A DNA stretch of 64,000 bases, taken from NCBI GenBank assembly GCA_905221295.1, contig CAJNCP010000002.1:62001-126000 (forward strand). Direction: 5' to 3'. The notes below the pieces were generated by a model that was not told where the DNA came from, made no database searches, and saw nothing but the letters and a program-made list of their open reading frames with translations. The position numbers were made by a program, and so were the translations under genes. Source of the DNA: a bacterium. Lineage in GTDB: Bacteria; Bacillota; Bacilli; Lactobacillales; Streptococcaceae. Below are positions 1 through 9,966 of the stretch, piece by piece; positions within the stretch are counted from its first letter, which is position 1; each line of letters begins with the position of its first letter.

Positions 1-710
1 TTCAGCAAGAGGTAACAGAGGAAGAAAAACAATTTGTAGAAGAAATTTATCAGCAGTTAGCAGCTCATAAACCTGCCCAGTACATCATTGGACAGGCAGA
101 TTTTTATGGAATGAAGCTAAAAGTAGATGAGCGAGTCTTGATTCCTCGTCCAGAGACAGAGGAGTTGGTTGAGCTCATCCTGGCTGAAAATTCTGATGAA
201 AATCTTAAGGTCCTAGATATCGGGACTGGAAGTGGCGCCATAGCTCTCGCATTAGCTAAAAACAGACCAGATTGGTCAGTGACAGCAGCAGATATTTCTC
301 AAGCCGCCTTAGAGGTTGCATCAGAGAATGCTAGCAATCAAAATCTTAATATATTTTTTAAAAAATCTGATTGTTTTGCAGAAATTTCTGAAAAATATGA
401 TATAATTGTATCCAATCCACCCTATATCTCTCGTGAAGATGAGTCAGAGGTCGGTTTGAATGTTTTGCATTCGGAGCCTCACCTAGCTCTCTTTGCAGAT
501 GAGGATGGTCTAGCTATTTACCGCAGAATCGCGGAAGGTGCAAAAGACTATCTCAAAGATGGTGGTAAGATTTACCTTGAAATTGGATACAAGCAAGGTC
601 AAAGTGTTCCTGCGCTTTTTAGGAAACATCTTCCTGAAAAACGAGTACGAACACTAAAGGACCAATTTGGTCAAGATAGGATGGTTGTAGCTGATGATGG
701 ACAGGATTAG
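1..710 (+). CDS. prmC: Release factor glutamine methyltransferase PrmC, 5' end cut by the window
   Basis: The frame is open from base 3, so the N-terminal helical part lies outside the window. The protein methylates the GGQ glutamine of peptide-chain release factors using SAM. Visible signs are the SAM-binding loop DIGTGSGAIALALA (bases about 216-257) and the NPPY motif (about 415-426) that binds the target glutamine, both typical of the PrmC/HemK family. A downstream ATG at 111 is not the real start, because conserved family sequence continues upstream of it. The end overlaps tsaC by 17 bases, so the two genes are probably co-transcribed. Confidence 0.93.
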   Translation, partial: QQEVTEEEKQFVEEIYQQLAAHKPAQYIIGQADFYGMKLKVDERVLIPRPETEELVELILAENSDENLKVLDIGTGSGAIALALAKNRPDWSVTAADISQAALEVASENASNQNLNIFFKKSDCFAEISEKYDIIVSNPPYISREDESEVGLNVLHSEPHLALFADEDGLAIYRRIAEGAKDYLKDGGKIYLEIGYKQGQSVPALFRKHLPEKRVRTLKDQFGQDRMVVADDGQD

Positions 711-1296
711 GCAAGTGTTGGAAAAGGGCGGGGCAGTCGTCTTACCTACTGAGACAGTTTATGGTCTCTTTGCCAAAGCTCTAGACGAAAAAGCTGTCGA
801 CCATGTTTACCAACTCAAACGTCGTCCTAGAGATAAGGCGCTCAATCTTAATGTCGCTTCTCTAGAGGACATCTTGCACTTTTCAAAGAATCAGCCAACT
901 TATCTACAAAAGCTTGTAGAGACCTTTTTACCAGGTCCCTTGACCATTATCCTTGAAGCCAATGACCGAGTTCCCTATTTGGTCAACTCTGGACTTGCAA
1001 CGGTGGGATTTCGGATGCCGAGTCACCCCATTACACTTGATTTGATTCGAGAGACAGGACCCTTGATTGGGCCGTCTGCCAATATTTCGGGTCAGGCAAG
1101 TGGAGTAACCTTTCAGCAAATCCTTGAAGATTTTGATCAAGAGGTTCTGGGTCTGGAAGATGATGCTTTTCTAACTGGACAGGATTCGACCATTTTGGAT
1201 CTGTCTGGAGACAAGGTGAAAATCTTACGCCAAGGGGCGATCAAGCGTGAAGATATTCTTGCTCGGTTGCCAGAGATTTCTTTTGAGGAGAAATGA
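694..1296 (+). CDS. tsaC: L-threonylcarbamoyladenylate synthase (Sua5/YrdC/YwlC family)
   Basis: Makes threonylcarbamoyl-AMP from threonine, bicarbonate and ATP, the first step of t6A37 modification of ANN-decoding tRNAs. The 200-residue protein is a single YrdC domain: PTETVYGL at residues 18-25, a basic KRRPRDK stretch and a late SANISG motif all match the family. It lacks the C-terminal Sua5 domain, so it is the short form. Two adjacent ATG codons (694, 697) are possible starts. The gene overlaps prmC and is followed at once by a GNAT gene, giving a cluster devoted to translation factors. A distant YrdC-like paralogue lies at 51361. Confidence 0.92.
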   Translation: MMDRIRQVLEKGGAVVLPTETVYGLFAKALDEKAVDHVYQLKRRPRDKALNLNVASLEDILHFSKNQPTYLQKLVETFLPGPLTIILEANDRVPYLVNSGLATVGFRMPSHPITLDLIRETGPLIGPSANISGQASGVTFQQILEDFDQEVLGLEDDAFLTGQDSTILDLSGDKVKILRQGAIKREDILARLPEISFEEK

Positions 1297-1297
1297 G

Positions 1298-1729
1298 ATG
1301 CTAAGAGATTTGCAAGAAACAGATGTGAAAGCTATATGTGAGATCAACCAAGAGGCTTTGGGCTATTCTTTTAGTCCAGAGAAAACAGCTAGTCAACTAA
1401 CTAAACTATCTCAAGACGCACATCATTTCCTACTTGGCTATGAGGATGAAGCTAGTCATGTCTTACTTGGATATGTTCATGCTGAAGTTTATGAATCCCT
1501 CTATTCCAAAGCAGGATTTAATATCTTAGCCTTGGCAGTTTCACCTCAAGTACAAGGGCAAGGTATCGGTAAAAGCTTACTGCAAGGGTTGGAAGAAGAG
1601 GTAAAAAGACGCGGTTATGGGTTTATACGCTTAAACTCTGCTGATCATCGTCTGGGAGCTCATGCATTTTATGAAAAAGTTGGTTATACTTGTGATAAAG
1701 TGCAAAAACGGTTTATTCGCATCTTTTAG
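1298..1729 (+). CDS. GNAT-family N-acetyltransferase
   Basis: A 143-residue GCN5-related acetyltransferase. The acetyl-CoA binding motif A is seen as AVSPQVQGQGIGKSLL, followed by the usual Asn and AHAFYEKVGY near the C-terminus. I place the start at ATG 1298, just after the tsaC stop, behind GAGGAG; the longer open frame from 1247 would overlap tsaC and adds no family sequence. Its place after prmC and tsaC hints at a role in modifying the translation machinery, like RimI, but the substrate cannot be read from sequence. Confidence 0.85.
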   Translation: MLRDLQETDVKAICEINQEALGYSFSPEKTASQLTKLSQDAHHFLLGYEDEASHVLLGYVHAEVYESLYSKAGFNILALAVSPQVQGQGIGKSLLQGLEEEVKRRGYGFIRLNSADHRLGAHAFYEKVGYTCDKVQKRFIRIF

Positions 1730-1783
1730 TTTATTTTGTAAAAACAAACTGAAGGATCAGTCACACTATAAAGGAGAAGACCT

Positions 1784-3040
1784 ATGATTTTTGACAAAGA
1801 TGATTTTAAAGCATACGATGCTGATCTCTGGAATGCTATTGCCAAAGAAGAAGAACGCCAACAAAACAACATTGAGTTGATTGCCTCCGAAAACGTGGTT
1901 TCAAAGGCTGTTATGGCTGCTCAAGGGTCTATCTTGACCAACAAATATGCCGAGGGTTACCCAGGCCGCCGTTACTATGGTGGAACTGATGTAGTAGACG
2001 TGGTGGAAACTCTAGCTATTGAACGTGCGAAAGAAATTTTCGGTGCTAAATTTGCTAATGTCCAACCACACTCAGGAAGCCAAGCCAACTGCGCGGCTTA
2101 CATGGCCTTGATTGAGCCAGGAGATACGGTTATGGGAATGGATTTGGCAGCAGGTGGACACTTGACCCACGGAGCTCCAGTTAGCTTCTCTGGTCAAACC
2201 TATAACTTTGTTTCTTATAGTGTGGATCCTGAAACGGAACTCTTGGACTTTGATGCGATCTTAAAACAAGCCCAAGAAGTCAAACCAAAACTGATCGTAG
2301 CTGGTGCTTCAGCCTATTCTCAAATTATCGACTTTTCAAAATTCCGTGAAATTGCTGATGCTGTTGGCGCTAAGCTCATGGTAGATATGGCCCATATCGC
2401 TGGTTTGGTTGCAGCTGGTCTACATCCGAGTCCAGTGCCATACGCTCATATCACCACAACAACGACCCACAAAACTCTTCGTGGACCACGTGGTGGCTTG
2501 ATTTTGACAAATGATGAAGACCTAGCTAAGAAAATCAACTCAGCTATTTTCCCAGGTATTCAGGGTGGTCCTTTGGAGCATGTTGTCGCTGCTAAGGCGG
2601 TTTCCTTCAAAGAAGTTTTGGACCCAGCCTTCAAGGAATATGCTGCTAATGTCATAAAAAACAGCAAGGCTATGGTTGAAGTCTTCTTGCAAGACCCTGA
2701 TTTCCGTATCATTTCTGGAGGTACTGAAAATCACCTCTTCCTTGTTGATGTGACTAAGGTTGTTGAAAATGGAAAAGTTGCTCAAAACTTGCTAGATGAA
2801 GTTAATATTACCCTAAATAAAAACTCAATCCCTTACGAAACCTTGTCACCATTCAAGACAAGTGGGATTCGTATCGGATCTGCAGCCATCACTGCACGTG
2901 GATTTGGTGAAGAAGAAAGCCGCAAAGTGGCTGAACTCATCATTAAAACCCTTAAGAATGCAGAAAATGAAGCTGTCTTAGAAGAAGTGAGAAGCGAAGT
3001 CAAAGCGTTGACAGATGCCTTCCCACTATACGAGGACTAA
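1784..3040 (+). CDS. glyA: Serine hydroxymethyltransferase
   Basis: PLP enzyme that interconverts serine and glycine and charges tetrahydrofolate with a one-carbon unit for purine, thymidylate and methionine synthesis. It has 418 residues, the normal bacterial length. The PLP lysine is K230 in [15 protein letters not shown], and the [13 protein letters not shown] substrate loop is at residues 55-67. AAAGGAGAA stands before ATG 1784. The next gene begins 7 bases after the stop. Confidence 0.98.
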   Translation: MIFDKDDFKAYDADLWNAIAKEEERQQNNIELIASENVVSKAVMAAQGSILTNKYAEGYPGRRYYGGTDVVDVVETLAIERAKEIFGAKFANVQPHSGSQANCAAYMALIEPGDTVMGMDLAAGGHLTHGAPVSFSGQTYNFVSYSVDPETELLDFDAILKQAQEVKPKLIVAGASAYSQIIDFSKFREIADAVGAKLMVDMAHIAGLVAAGLHPSPVPYAHITTTTTHKTLRGPRGGLILTNDEDLAKKINSAIFPGIQGGPLEHVVAAKAVSFKEVLDPAFKEYAANVIKNSKAMVEVFLQDPDFRIISGGTENHLFLVDVTKVVENGKVAQNLLDEVNITLNKNSIPYETLSPFKTSGIRIGSAAITARGFGEEESRKVAELIIKTLKNAENEAVLEEVRSEVKALTDAFPLYED

Positions 3041-3047
3041 TACTTTT

Positions 3048-4022
3048 ATGGACATTTATATTAAGAAAGCTATTATCCATCAGTTCAGCCCAGATGATAC
3101 CGAGCTGTTCTTAGCGGATAAGTTTCTCAATATCACTCCAAAAATTGAAGAATACCTGCGCAAGAAAATCGAACGTGTGTATTCAGATGAAGCCAAGACT
3201 GGGATTTTCGAAGAAGAAAATCCCTTCTTCAATCACATCACAGACGATTTGTTGGAGACATCAGTAACACTAGCTAATCTCTGGAAAGAGGAGTTCAGTA
3301 TTTCTGAAAATCTCAAGACCAATGACTTGATTTTTATGCAGTTTTCTAAAGAAGGCGTTGAACATTTCGCTTTCTTGCGAATTGCCCTGCGTGAGACCTT
3401 GACCCACCTCGGTGGAGAGGTTGATAATCCAATCAAGCTGACACAGAATAATCTTCCTGGATTTGGAACGGGGGCTGACGAGGCCTTGGTTGTCAATCTT
3501 CAAAGCCGCAAATACCATCTCATCGAGAAACGCATCAAGTACAATGGGACTTTTTTGAACTACTTTTCAGAAAATCTCCTAGCTGTTGCCCCTAAGATTT
3601 CACCAAAGAAATCTATCAAGGAACTGGAAAAAACGGCCCATAGAATTGCAGAGTCCTTTAACACAGATGATTTTCAATTTCAATCCAAGGTCAAATCAGC
3701 GATTTTCAACAATCTTGAAGAAAGCAATGAACTGTCACCTGAAAAATTGGCTAATGACCTTTTTGACAACAATCTGACAGCTCGTTTGAGCTTTATTGAT
3801 CAAGTCAAGGAAGCCGTACCAGAACCAGTCCAGTTCGATGAAATTGATGCCAGTCGTCAGCTCAAGAAATTTGAAAATCAAAAGCTTTCCTTGTCAAATG
3901 GAATTGAGCTCATTGTTCCTAATAACGTCTATCAAGATGCGGAGTCTGTTGAGTTTATTCAAAATGACAATGGAACCTATTCTATCTTAATCAAAAATAT
4001 CGAGGATATTCAAAGTAAATAA
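3048..4022 (+). CDS. Nucleoid-associated protein, NdpA/YejK family
   Basis: A 324-residue protein that resembles the 37-kDa nucleoid-associated family (NdpA/YejK). The N-terminus [13 protein letters not shown] is typical of that family, and no membrane segment or signal peptide is visible. ATG 3048 is preferred over an upstream start at 3015 that would lie inside glyA. Its stop overlaps the ATG of the next gene (TAATG), so the two are translationally coupled. Its role in chromosome organisation is assumed from the family. Confidence 0.8.
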   Translation: MDIYIKKAIIHQFSPDDTELFLADKFLNITPKIEEYLRKKIERVYSDEAKTGIFEEENPFFNHITDDLLETSVTLANLWKEEFSISENLKTNDLIFMQFSKEGVEHFAFLRIALRETLTHLGGEVDNPIKLTQNNLPGFGTGADEALVVNLQSRKYHLIEKRIKYNGTFLNYFSENLLAVAPKISPKKSIKELEKTAHRIAESFNTDDFQFQSKVKSAIFNNLEESNELSPEKLANDLFDNNLTARLSFIDQVKEAVPEPVQFDEIDASRQLKKFENQKLSLSNGIELIVPNNVYQDAESVEFIQNDNGTYSILIKNIEDIQSK

Positions 4023-4624
4023 TGTTTAAATTTATAAGAAGAGTGCTTGTGCTAGCAGTCTTCCTTTTCGCAGGATACAAAGCTTATCATATCCATCAGG
4101 ATGTTAAACAAGTCATGACCTACCAACCCATGGTGCGAGAAATCTTGAGCGAAAGAGATACTCCAGCTAATGAAGAGTTGGTGCTCGCCATGATTTATAC
4201 CGAAACGAAGGGAAAAGAGCGGGATGTCATGCAGTCTAGTGAGTCTGCTAGTGGCGCTACCAATACCATCAAAGACGATGCCTCTAGTATTCGCCAAGGG
4301 ATACAGACACTAACAGATAATCTCTATTTGGCACAGAGCAAAGGAGTAGATGTCTGGACCGCCGTTCAAGCCTATAATTTTGGACCTGCCTATATCGACT
4401 TTATTGCTCAGAATGGTAAGGAAAATACTTTGGCCCTAGCCAAGCGTTACTCCCGAGAAACGGTCGCTCCAATCCTAGGTAATACTACAGGGAAGACCTA
4501 CACCTACATCAACCCAATTTCTATCTTTCACGGAGCCGAACTCTATGAAAATGGTGGAAATTATTACTACTCGAGACAGGTTCGCTTTAATCTCTATATC
4601 ATGAAATTCTTTAATTTCTTCTAA
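4022..4624 (+). CDS. Secreted or membrane-anchored lysozyme-like protein (PvaA-like)
   Basis: A 200-residue protein with an N-terminal signal or anchor (basic start, then [17 protein letters not shown]) and a small lytic-transglycosylase-like domain: [12 protein letters not shown] carries the likely catalytic Glu, followed by SSESASG and a [14 protein letters not shown] stretch. These match the lysozyme-like family that includes pneumococcal vaccine antigen A. It probably cleaves peptidoglycan at the cell surface. The start codon overlaps the stop of the upstream gene, and a terminator hairpin follows directly. Confidence 0.8.
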   Translation: MFKFIRRVLVLAVFLFAGYKAYHIHQDVKQVMTYQPMVREILSERDTPANEELVLAMIYTETKGKERDVMQSSESASGATNTIKDDASSIRQGIQTLTDNLYLAQSKGVDVWTAVQAYNFGPAYIDFIAQNGKENTLALAKRYSRETVAPILGNTTGKTYTYINPISIFHGAELYENGGNYYYSRQVRFNLYIMKFFNFF

Positions 4625-4649
4625 ACATCTGGTTTGACCAGGTGTTTTT
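4625..4649 (+). terminator. Rho-independent terminator after the lysozyme-like gene
   Basis: Stem ACATCTGGT / ACCAGGTGT with a 3-base loop, followed by five T. Confidence 0.75.
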
Positions 4650-4710
4650 CACTATAAGTTTTCTTTAAGATTGTTTTATTACCCTAGAAAGGTAAAGGAG
4701 GGAATATCCC

Positions 4711-5685
4711 ATGAGAAAGAAATTCTTTCTAACAAGTGCTGCAATATTGTGGGCCGCAACAGCTATGACGAGTGTCCACGCAGCAACTGATGTTCAAAAA
4801 GTAATCGATGAAACCTATGTTCAACCTGAATATGTTCTAGGATCTTCTCTATCTGAAGACCAGAAAAACCAAACTCTTAGCAAACTTGGCTATGACGCAT
4901 CAAAAGACACCAAAGATATCAAAACTATGACACCTGATATCTATTCGAAAATCATGAATGTGGCTAATGATGCTAGTCTACAGCTCTTTTCATCAGCTAA
5001 GATTCAAAAGTTAGGTGACAAGTCACCTCTAGAAGTCAAGATTGAAACGCCTGAAAACATCACCAAGGTGACGCAGGATATGTACCGTAATGCTGCAGTG
5101 ACGCTGGGAGTGGAGCATGCCAAAATCACAGTTGCAGCACCTATTCCAGTTACAGGAGAGAGCGCCCTAGCAGGGATTTACTACTCGTTAGAGGCCAATG
5201 GTGCCAAAGTACCGCAAGCCAATAAAGACTTGGCCCAAGAGGAGCTAAAAGCCTTATCCGATATTAATGCTGAAAACAAGGATAAATCAGGTTACGATGC
5301 CAATAAACTCAATGTCGCTTTGGCAGATATCAAGGCAGGAATCGCAAAAGCAAAAGAAGCCAAAGGTAATCTGACAGAAGAAGATGTTCGCAAAATTGTA
5401 GAAGACACACTAAAAAACTACAAACTCGATCAGGTTATAACAGGAAACCAGGTCAATATCATCATCAATTTTGCACTTAATCTCTCAAAGAGTGACATTT
5501 TGAACAATGCTGATTTCACTAAAACCCTAAATGACCTCAAGGAAAGCATTGTCTCTCAAGCTGGAGATAGCTTTAAAAATATCAACCTCAACTTTGATGC
5601 CAATAAAGCGCTAGAAGACGGGGGCAACTTCTTTAGCTCCCTTTGGCAAGCCATTGTCAACTTCTTCAAGAGTTTTGGTGCTTAG
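4711..5685 (+). CDS. Secreted DUF1002-family protein
   Basis: A 324-residue exported protein. Residues 1-24 form a signal peptide (MRKK, hydrophobic core, cleavage after VHA). The mature part matches the DUF1002 family of Firmicutes, with an acidic, helical body, an NVIINF-like hydrophobic stretch and a C-terminal FFSSLWQAIVNFFKSF segment that is aromatic and amphipathic. Function is unknown. It stands alone between a terminator upstream and the overlapping terminator/promoter of rlmCD downstream. Confidence 0.8.
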   Translation: MRKKFFLTSAAILWAATAMTSVHAATDVQKVIDETYVQPEYVLGSSLSEDQKNQTLSKLGYDASKDTKDIKTMTPDIYSKIMNVANDASLQLFSSAKIQKLGDKSPLEVKIETPENITKVTQDMYRNAAVTLGVEHAKITVAAPIPVTGESALAGIYYSLEANGAKVPQANKDLAQEELKALSDINAENKDKSGYDANKLNVALADIKAGIAKAKEAKGNLTEEDVRKIVEDTLKNYKLDQVITGNQVNIIINFALNLSKSDILNNADFTKTLNDLKESIVSQAGDSFKNINLNFDANKALEDGGNFFSSLWQAIVNFFKSFGA

Positions 5686-5697
5686 GTCATTTCATGA

Positions 5698-5703
5698 TAT
5701 AAT
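5698..5703 (+). promoter_or_regulatory. Extended -10 promoter element of rlmCD
   Basis: TGATATAAT (TATAAT at 5698-5703, TG at 5695) lies 57 bases before the rlmCD start. The transcript would begin inside the left arm of the terminator hairpin that follows. Confidence 0.55.
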
Positions 5704-5704
5704 A

Positions 5705-5735
5705 GATGGTAACAGAAATGTTGCCGTCTTTTTTT
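5705..5735 (+). terminator. Terminator hairpin between DUF1002 gene and rlmCD
   Basis: GATGGTAAC / GTTGCCGTC, a 9-bp stem with G-U pairs, a 6-base loop and seven T. It sits directly after the -10 box of the next gene. Confidence 0.75.
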
Positions 5736-5747
5736 GTCGGCCGATAG

Positions 5748-7115
<1,368 letters not shown>

Positions 7116-7139
7116 AACATTTTATAGAAGGACTATACG

Positions 7140-7168
7140 AGGTCGCTGGTAACAGTGACCTTTTATCT
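7140..7168 (+). terminator. Terminator after rlmCD
   Basis: AGGTCGCTG / CAGTGACCT, a 9-bp stem with loop GTAA, followed by TTTTATCTTT. Confidence 0.7.
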
Positions 7169-7219
7169 TTAGTGTGGATATATGAAAGTGATCAAGAATA
7201 AATCATTAATATCATTAAT

Positions 7220-7727
7220 GTGGAAGGTTTGAATTTGGTGCAACTTGAGATGGATCGGAAAGATCAGCTTTGGCAGGATAACCATATCAATTTCTACATT
7301 ATCCAGTGCGAACAAAACCCATTCACCTGCAAAGTGTTTTGCGGGGAATCTGGAGAACTTATTTGGCAGAAAGAGCTAGACCACGAGCAGGGAGAAACAG
7401 CCAGTCTGGCAGTGTAATAATCGATATAGGATTAAAGGTCAGATTGGATGTTTAAACAATCATATTGATGAGGAAATGCTTGAAAAAGCCTTTATGAAAG
7501 CAGTTGGACAGCTACAAGAACATAGATTTGAGGTTGTAGCTAAGTGGCAAAAGCTTGAGCAAGGAACAAATCTTCTCTATAAGCACTATGCCAAGCAGAT
7601 GTATCAGATACTAGATTTAGATGAATTTGATGGAGTTATCATGAATCAAGTTCTCGACCGCATCAGTATTTCAGAAGCTGGACATATTGTAGTAACTTTC
7701 CTTGAAGGAACTGAAGTGGATTTATAA
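7220..7727 (+). pseudogene. Remnant of a large serine recombinase (C-terminal zinc-ribbon part)
   Basis: Two frames together spell the C-terminus of a large serine recombinase. Frame from 7220 gives FYIIQCEQNPFTCKVFCGE up to about base 7355. The frame from about 7360 then gives FGRKS, a TAG at 7377, and REKQPVWQCNNRYRIKG, GCLNNHIDEEMLEKAFMKA, down to VTFLEGTEVDL at 7727. The Cys pairs and the HIDEE..LEKAF pattern are those of the recombinase zinc ribbon and following coiled coil in ICE and phage integrases. A frameshift, a stop codon and loss of the whole catalytic N-terminus make it non-functional. A second, shorter tail lies at 8736-8872. Confidence 0.8.
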
Positions 7728-7728
7728 G

Positions 7729-7760
7729 AGACTGTGACCGGGAAGTTGCAGTCTTTTTTT
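7729..7760 (+). terminator. Terminator after recombinase remnant 1
   Basis: AGACTGTGAC / GTTGCAGTCT stem with a 6-base loop and seven T. A related hairpin follows recombinase remnant 2 at 8874. Confidence 0.75.
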
Positions 7761-7772
7761 GGGTTTTAATGG

Positions 7773-7778
7773 TATAAT
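7773..7778 (+). promoter_or_regulatory. Extended -10 element before the gene at 7825
   Basis: TGGTATAAT with TATAAT at 7773-7778, about 47 bases before the ATG. The same arrangement (terminator, then TGGTATAAT) recurs after recombinase remnant 2 at 8917-8922. Confidence 0.55.
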
Positions 7779-7824
7779 GAAATTATAAATGTGGATATTA
7801 TTTTAGTTCTCTGGAGGATGTGTA

Positions 7825-8424
7825 ATGTTGAATTTAGTAAAAGGTCACCGAGTTAGCTTGGTAGAAAATCTGTTTGAATCATTTACTAAGTTAACTGAAC
7901 ATCATTTGATAGCTAATGTTCACGCAGAAAAAATATTAGAGGTTTTTCAACACTTTATTGCGATTCATGACGAGCCCTTGTTTTTTATTTTGGAATTGCC
8001 TGTCAGCATTGATAGAGAAAAAGTAATAGCAAAGAATATTATCAAGGAATCCCATAAGGATGTTTATTATATTGATGGTTGTTCAAGAGAGGAATGCCTT
8101 ACACTGTTGATTAGATACGGTGATTTGCTTATAAATGATGGACTAAGTAAGTTTGGATTTGGGGGGCATCAAAGTCATGATGAGATTATGCTTGATAGCT
8201 ATAATGTTGTGACAATTTATAGTAAAGAACTATCGAAATTTAATGATTTTTTTGAACCTCATAATATTCAATATGTAGAAGAACTAGTGACAGCTTGGGA
8301 AACTTTTTCTCAGACATCACCAGGAATCTCCGTAAGCTATGAAAGTAATGGAAAAACTGTTTATGATTTTCCTCTAGAATTAGCTGAATGGGGAATATAT
8401 TTAGCTGAAACTCGAACAGAATAG
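7825..8424 (+). CDS. Hypothetical protein, 199 residues
   Basis: I do not recognise the family. It is a soluble, acidic protein without signal peptide or membrane segment. A GGAGGA ribosome site stands 7 bases before ATG 7825, and it has its own promoter just after the recombinase remnant. Size and composition resemble small immunity-type proteins found as cargo of mobile elements, but no diagnostic motif supports that. It is probably intact and expressed. Confidence 0.7.
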   Translation: MLNLVKGHRVSLVENLFESFTKLTEHHLIANVHAEKILEVFQHFIAIHDEPLFFILELPVSIDREKVIAKNIIKESHKDVYYIDGCSREECLTLLIRYGDLLINDGLSKFGFGGHQSHDEIMLDSYNVVTIYSKELSKFNDFFEPHNIQYVEELVTAWETFSQTSPGISVSYESNGKTVYDFPLELAEWGIYLAETRTE

Positions 8425-8533
8425 GCATAACTGTAGATTAGAAAGAAAGTATTTCAATTCCTCTAATACCCAAAATTTAACTTTAATAAATTTATAGAAG
8501 TAAAAGCTAGATGCATACATACGTTGAGGCGGT

Positions 8534-8554
8534 ATCACTGCTTGTACGAGCTGA
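8534..8554 (+). repeat. Left flank repeat, copy 1 (CACTGCTTGTACGAGCTGA)
   Basis: The 21-base stretch containing CACTGCTTGTACGAGCTGA occurs again at 11814-11834 in the same orientation. Here it lies 111 bases before the right flank repeat. Confidence 0.8.
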
Positions 8555-8665
8555 GACATCAGCGAAGTAGAAGTAGATAATCTGCCCATGCGACAAGGTG
8601 AGACCGAAGGTCGAGAAGGTGCCCTGGGGTATAGCTGTCGTAGAGTAAGTCGTAAACGACGAAAC

Positions 8666-8694
8666 GATACGGTAAGTCCGAACCGCCGAGTGTG
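8666..8694 (+). repeat. Right flank repeat, copy 1 (GATACGGTAAGTCCGAACCG...)
   Basis: 29 bases, GATACGGTAAGTCCGAACCG then CCGAGTGTG, recur at 12806-12834 with one C/T difference. CGGT and ACCG inside the repeat can pair as a small hairpin. Confidence 0.8.
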
Positions 8695-8735
8695 GTGATG
8701 CCTTTAACCGACTGATATAGGATTGTAGAGATGGT

Positions 8736-8872
8736 ATGCTGGATAGCATTTTTGTCAAGTCCATTAGCTATTTTGACAGGAATATCATGTGCCAATTTCT
8801 CGACAACATCACAATCTCAGGAAGTGGGCAGATTCCTGTAACCTTTCTTGAAGGAACAAAGTTGACTTGTAA
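8736..8872 (+). pseudogene. Second remnant of a serine recombinase C-terminus
   Basis: The translated stretch YFDRNIMCQFLDNITIS, then GSGQIPVTFLEGTKL, aligns with EFDGVIMNQVLDRISIS, then EAGHIVVTFLEGTEV of the remnant at 7220-7727. Only the last 35-45 codons survive, and the original stop codon has been lost (TTATAAG there, ACTTGTAAG here). DNA similarity continues past the coding end through a terminator-like hairpin and an extended -10 box. This points to a duplicated or independently acquired recombinase tail. Confidence 0.7.
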
Positions 8873-8873
8873 G

Positions 8874-8902
8874 AGACTGCAATCGAAAGGTTGTGGTTTT
8901 TT
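8874..8902 (+). terminator. Terminator-like hairpin after recombinase remnant 2
   Basis: AGACTGCAATC / GGTTGTGGTTT, a stem rich in G-U pairs with loop GAAA, followed by a T run. It is homologous to the hairpin at 7729-7760. Confidence 0.55.
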
Positions 8903-8916
8903 GTGTTGTTTCGTGG

Positions 8917-8922
8917 TATAAT
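8917..8922 (+). promoter_or_regulatory. Extended -10 element before the gene at 8974/9007
   Basis: TGGTATAAT, about 50 bases before the original ATG at 8974. Confidence 0.5.
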
Positions 8923-9006
8923 AAGCTAAAACGATAAACGGTATGATTGGTTACTAGCTGTAGGAGTTATATTATGGGTAAGTGAACTTGTCAATGCGGA
9001 TATCCA

Positions 9007-9681
9007 ATGAATGACCATGCTGCCCCAGACCCGAATGCTTTTTCGGTATTCTCGGATGAGTTATGGGAAGAGATAACGGATACTGCAGATGAAAATAATA
9101 AGATTGATTATTATGATATTTCTGATGCTTCGTACTATGCTTGGCAATGTCCAAATTGTCATAGCTTGATGGTATTCGGTGAGGATGAGAATCCAAATTG
9201 TTATACTTTCTATAAGTGGATAGATTTAGATAGTAAAGAGAAGGAGCTAACTGATCAAGAGACTGATTCAAATTCATCAGATATAGTTTACAGAGTTGCA
9301 TCAGTCACTTTCTCAGAGTTTGGTGAGGAGTACATCTATATTTGTGAGGATGAATCAATCAGGGAAGACCATTTTGTGGTTGTACCTGTTGGAATCAACA
9401 ACGTCGAAAAGGTTGCTCATGTTGTGAAGATATTTCAGGCTTCGCAAAAAGACCTCTCATATCCAATTGACAAGTTAAAGCGTGTGATTAAGCGTTATTC
9501 TGATTTTGATAAAGAGAAAGCAAAAGAGATTGCAGCGGAATTATTGAGGTCAGGTCGATGTTTGCAAATAGATGATTTTTCTAATTCAGTAGTAGAAAAC
9601 GAATATTTTGATATTTTGCACAATAAACTTGGATACTGGTGGTTGGAACTGAATGGCTTCCTAATTCAGGGTATAAACTAG
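9007..9681 (+). CDS. Hypothetical zinc-ribbon-like protein, likely start lost to an in-frame TGA
   Basis: A soluble protein of 224 residues from ATG 9007. It contains a CPNC pair (WQCPNCHSLMVFGE), then a separate domain with EYIYICEDESI and VVVPVG. Upstream, in the same frame, ATG 8974 has a good TAGGAG site 7 bases before it and reads M-G-K-stop-TCQCGYPM. That restores a CxC pair that would complete a metal site with the later CxxC. The family in other Firmicutes, as I recall it, begins MG.W.C.CG, so TGA at 8983-8985 probably replaces TGG. The gene is therefore either a pseudogene or is translated from 9007 without a visible ribosome site. The function is unknown. Confidence 0.6.
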   Translation: MNDHAAPDPNAFSVFSDELWEEITDTADENNKIDYYDISDASYYAWQCPNCHSLMVFGEDENPNCYTFYKWIDLDSKEKELTDQETDSNSSDIVYRVASVTFSEFGEEYIYICEDESIREDHFVVVPVGINNVEKVAHVVKIFQASQKDLSYPIDKLKRVIKRYSDFDKEKAKEIAAELLRSGRCLQIDDFSNSVVENEYFDILHNKLGYWWLELNGFLIQGIN

Positions 9682-9806
9682 CGAACCTGCCAGTAATTGA
9701 ATGTTACAAGCAGGAAAACCAGCAGGAAGTTTGGATTGCAGTGGTTAAAATATAGAGGTTTGCGATTGCCTTTTAGTCATAATTAGCATATCCGGGACAA
9801 TGATAA

Positions 9807-9914
9807 AATCAAGTATTATTTCACTTGGGCTATGAGCATGATGAAAATGATGTGCGTGATGTAAAACTATTGTGTGAGAGATTTAATATTCCTGTTCCGA
9901 GTGAATACAAGTAA
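9807..9914 (+). pseudogene. Tail fragment of an unrecognised gene
   Basis: A closed stretch of coding-like sequence, LGYEHDENDVRDVKLL then CERFNIPVPSEYK, ends in TAA at 9912. It has no start codon or ribosome site, and a stop stands directly in front. The composition looks like a real C-terminus, but I cannot name the family. Confidence 0.35.
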
Positions 9915-9966
9915 CCAACAGATTCCAATTTTAAGCTGAAGAGACGTTCAATTTAACTGAGCTAAT

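Larger units (their letters stand above)
8425..8735. other. Non-coding or fully decayed stretch
   Basis: No credible gene is present on either strand. Apart from the two flank repeats (8534-8554, 8666-8694) it contains a short hairpin GTCGT-AA-ACGAC at about 8649-8660. Open frames on the minus strand here look like chance, with no ribosome site or family resemblance. Confidence 0.5.

Noticed and set aside
8566-8700. Possible 5' part of a group II intron (TGCGACAAGGTGAG and hairpins)
   Set aside because: The expected GTGYG start is not present (CATGCGACA), no reverse transcriptase or domain V is seen, and the hairpins are too short to decide.
8507-8795. Minus-strand open frames of 78 and 85 codons
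   Set aside because: No ribosome site or family likeness, and they overlap the flank repeats and the recombinase remnant on the other strand.
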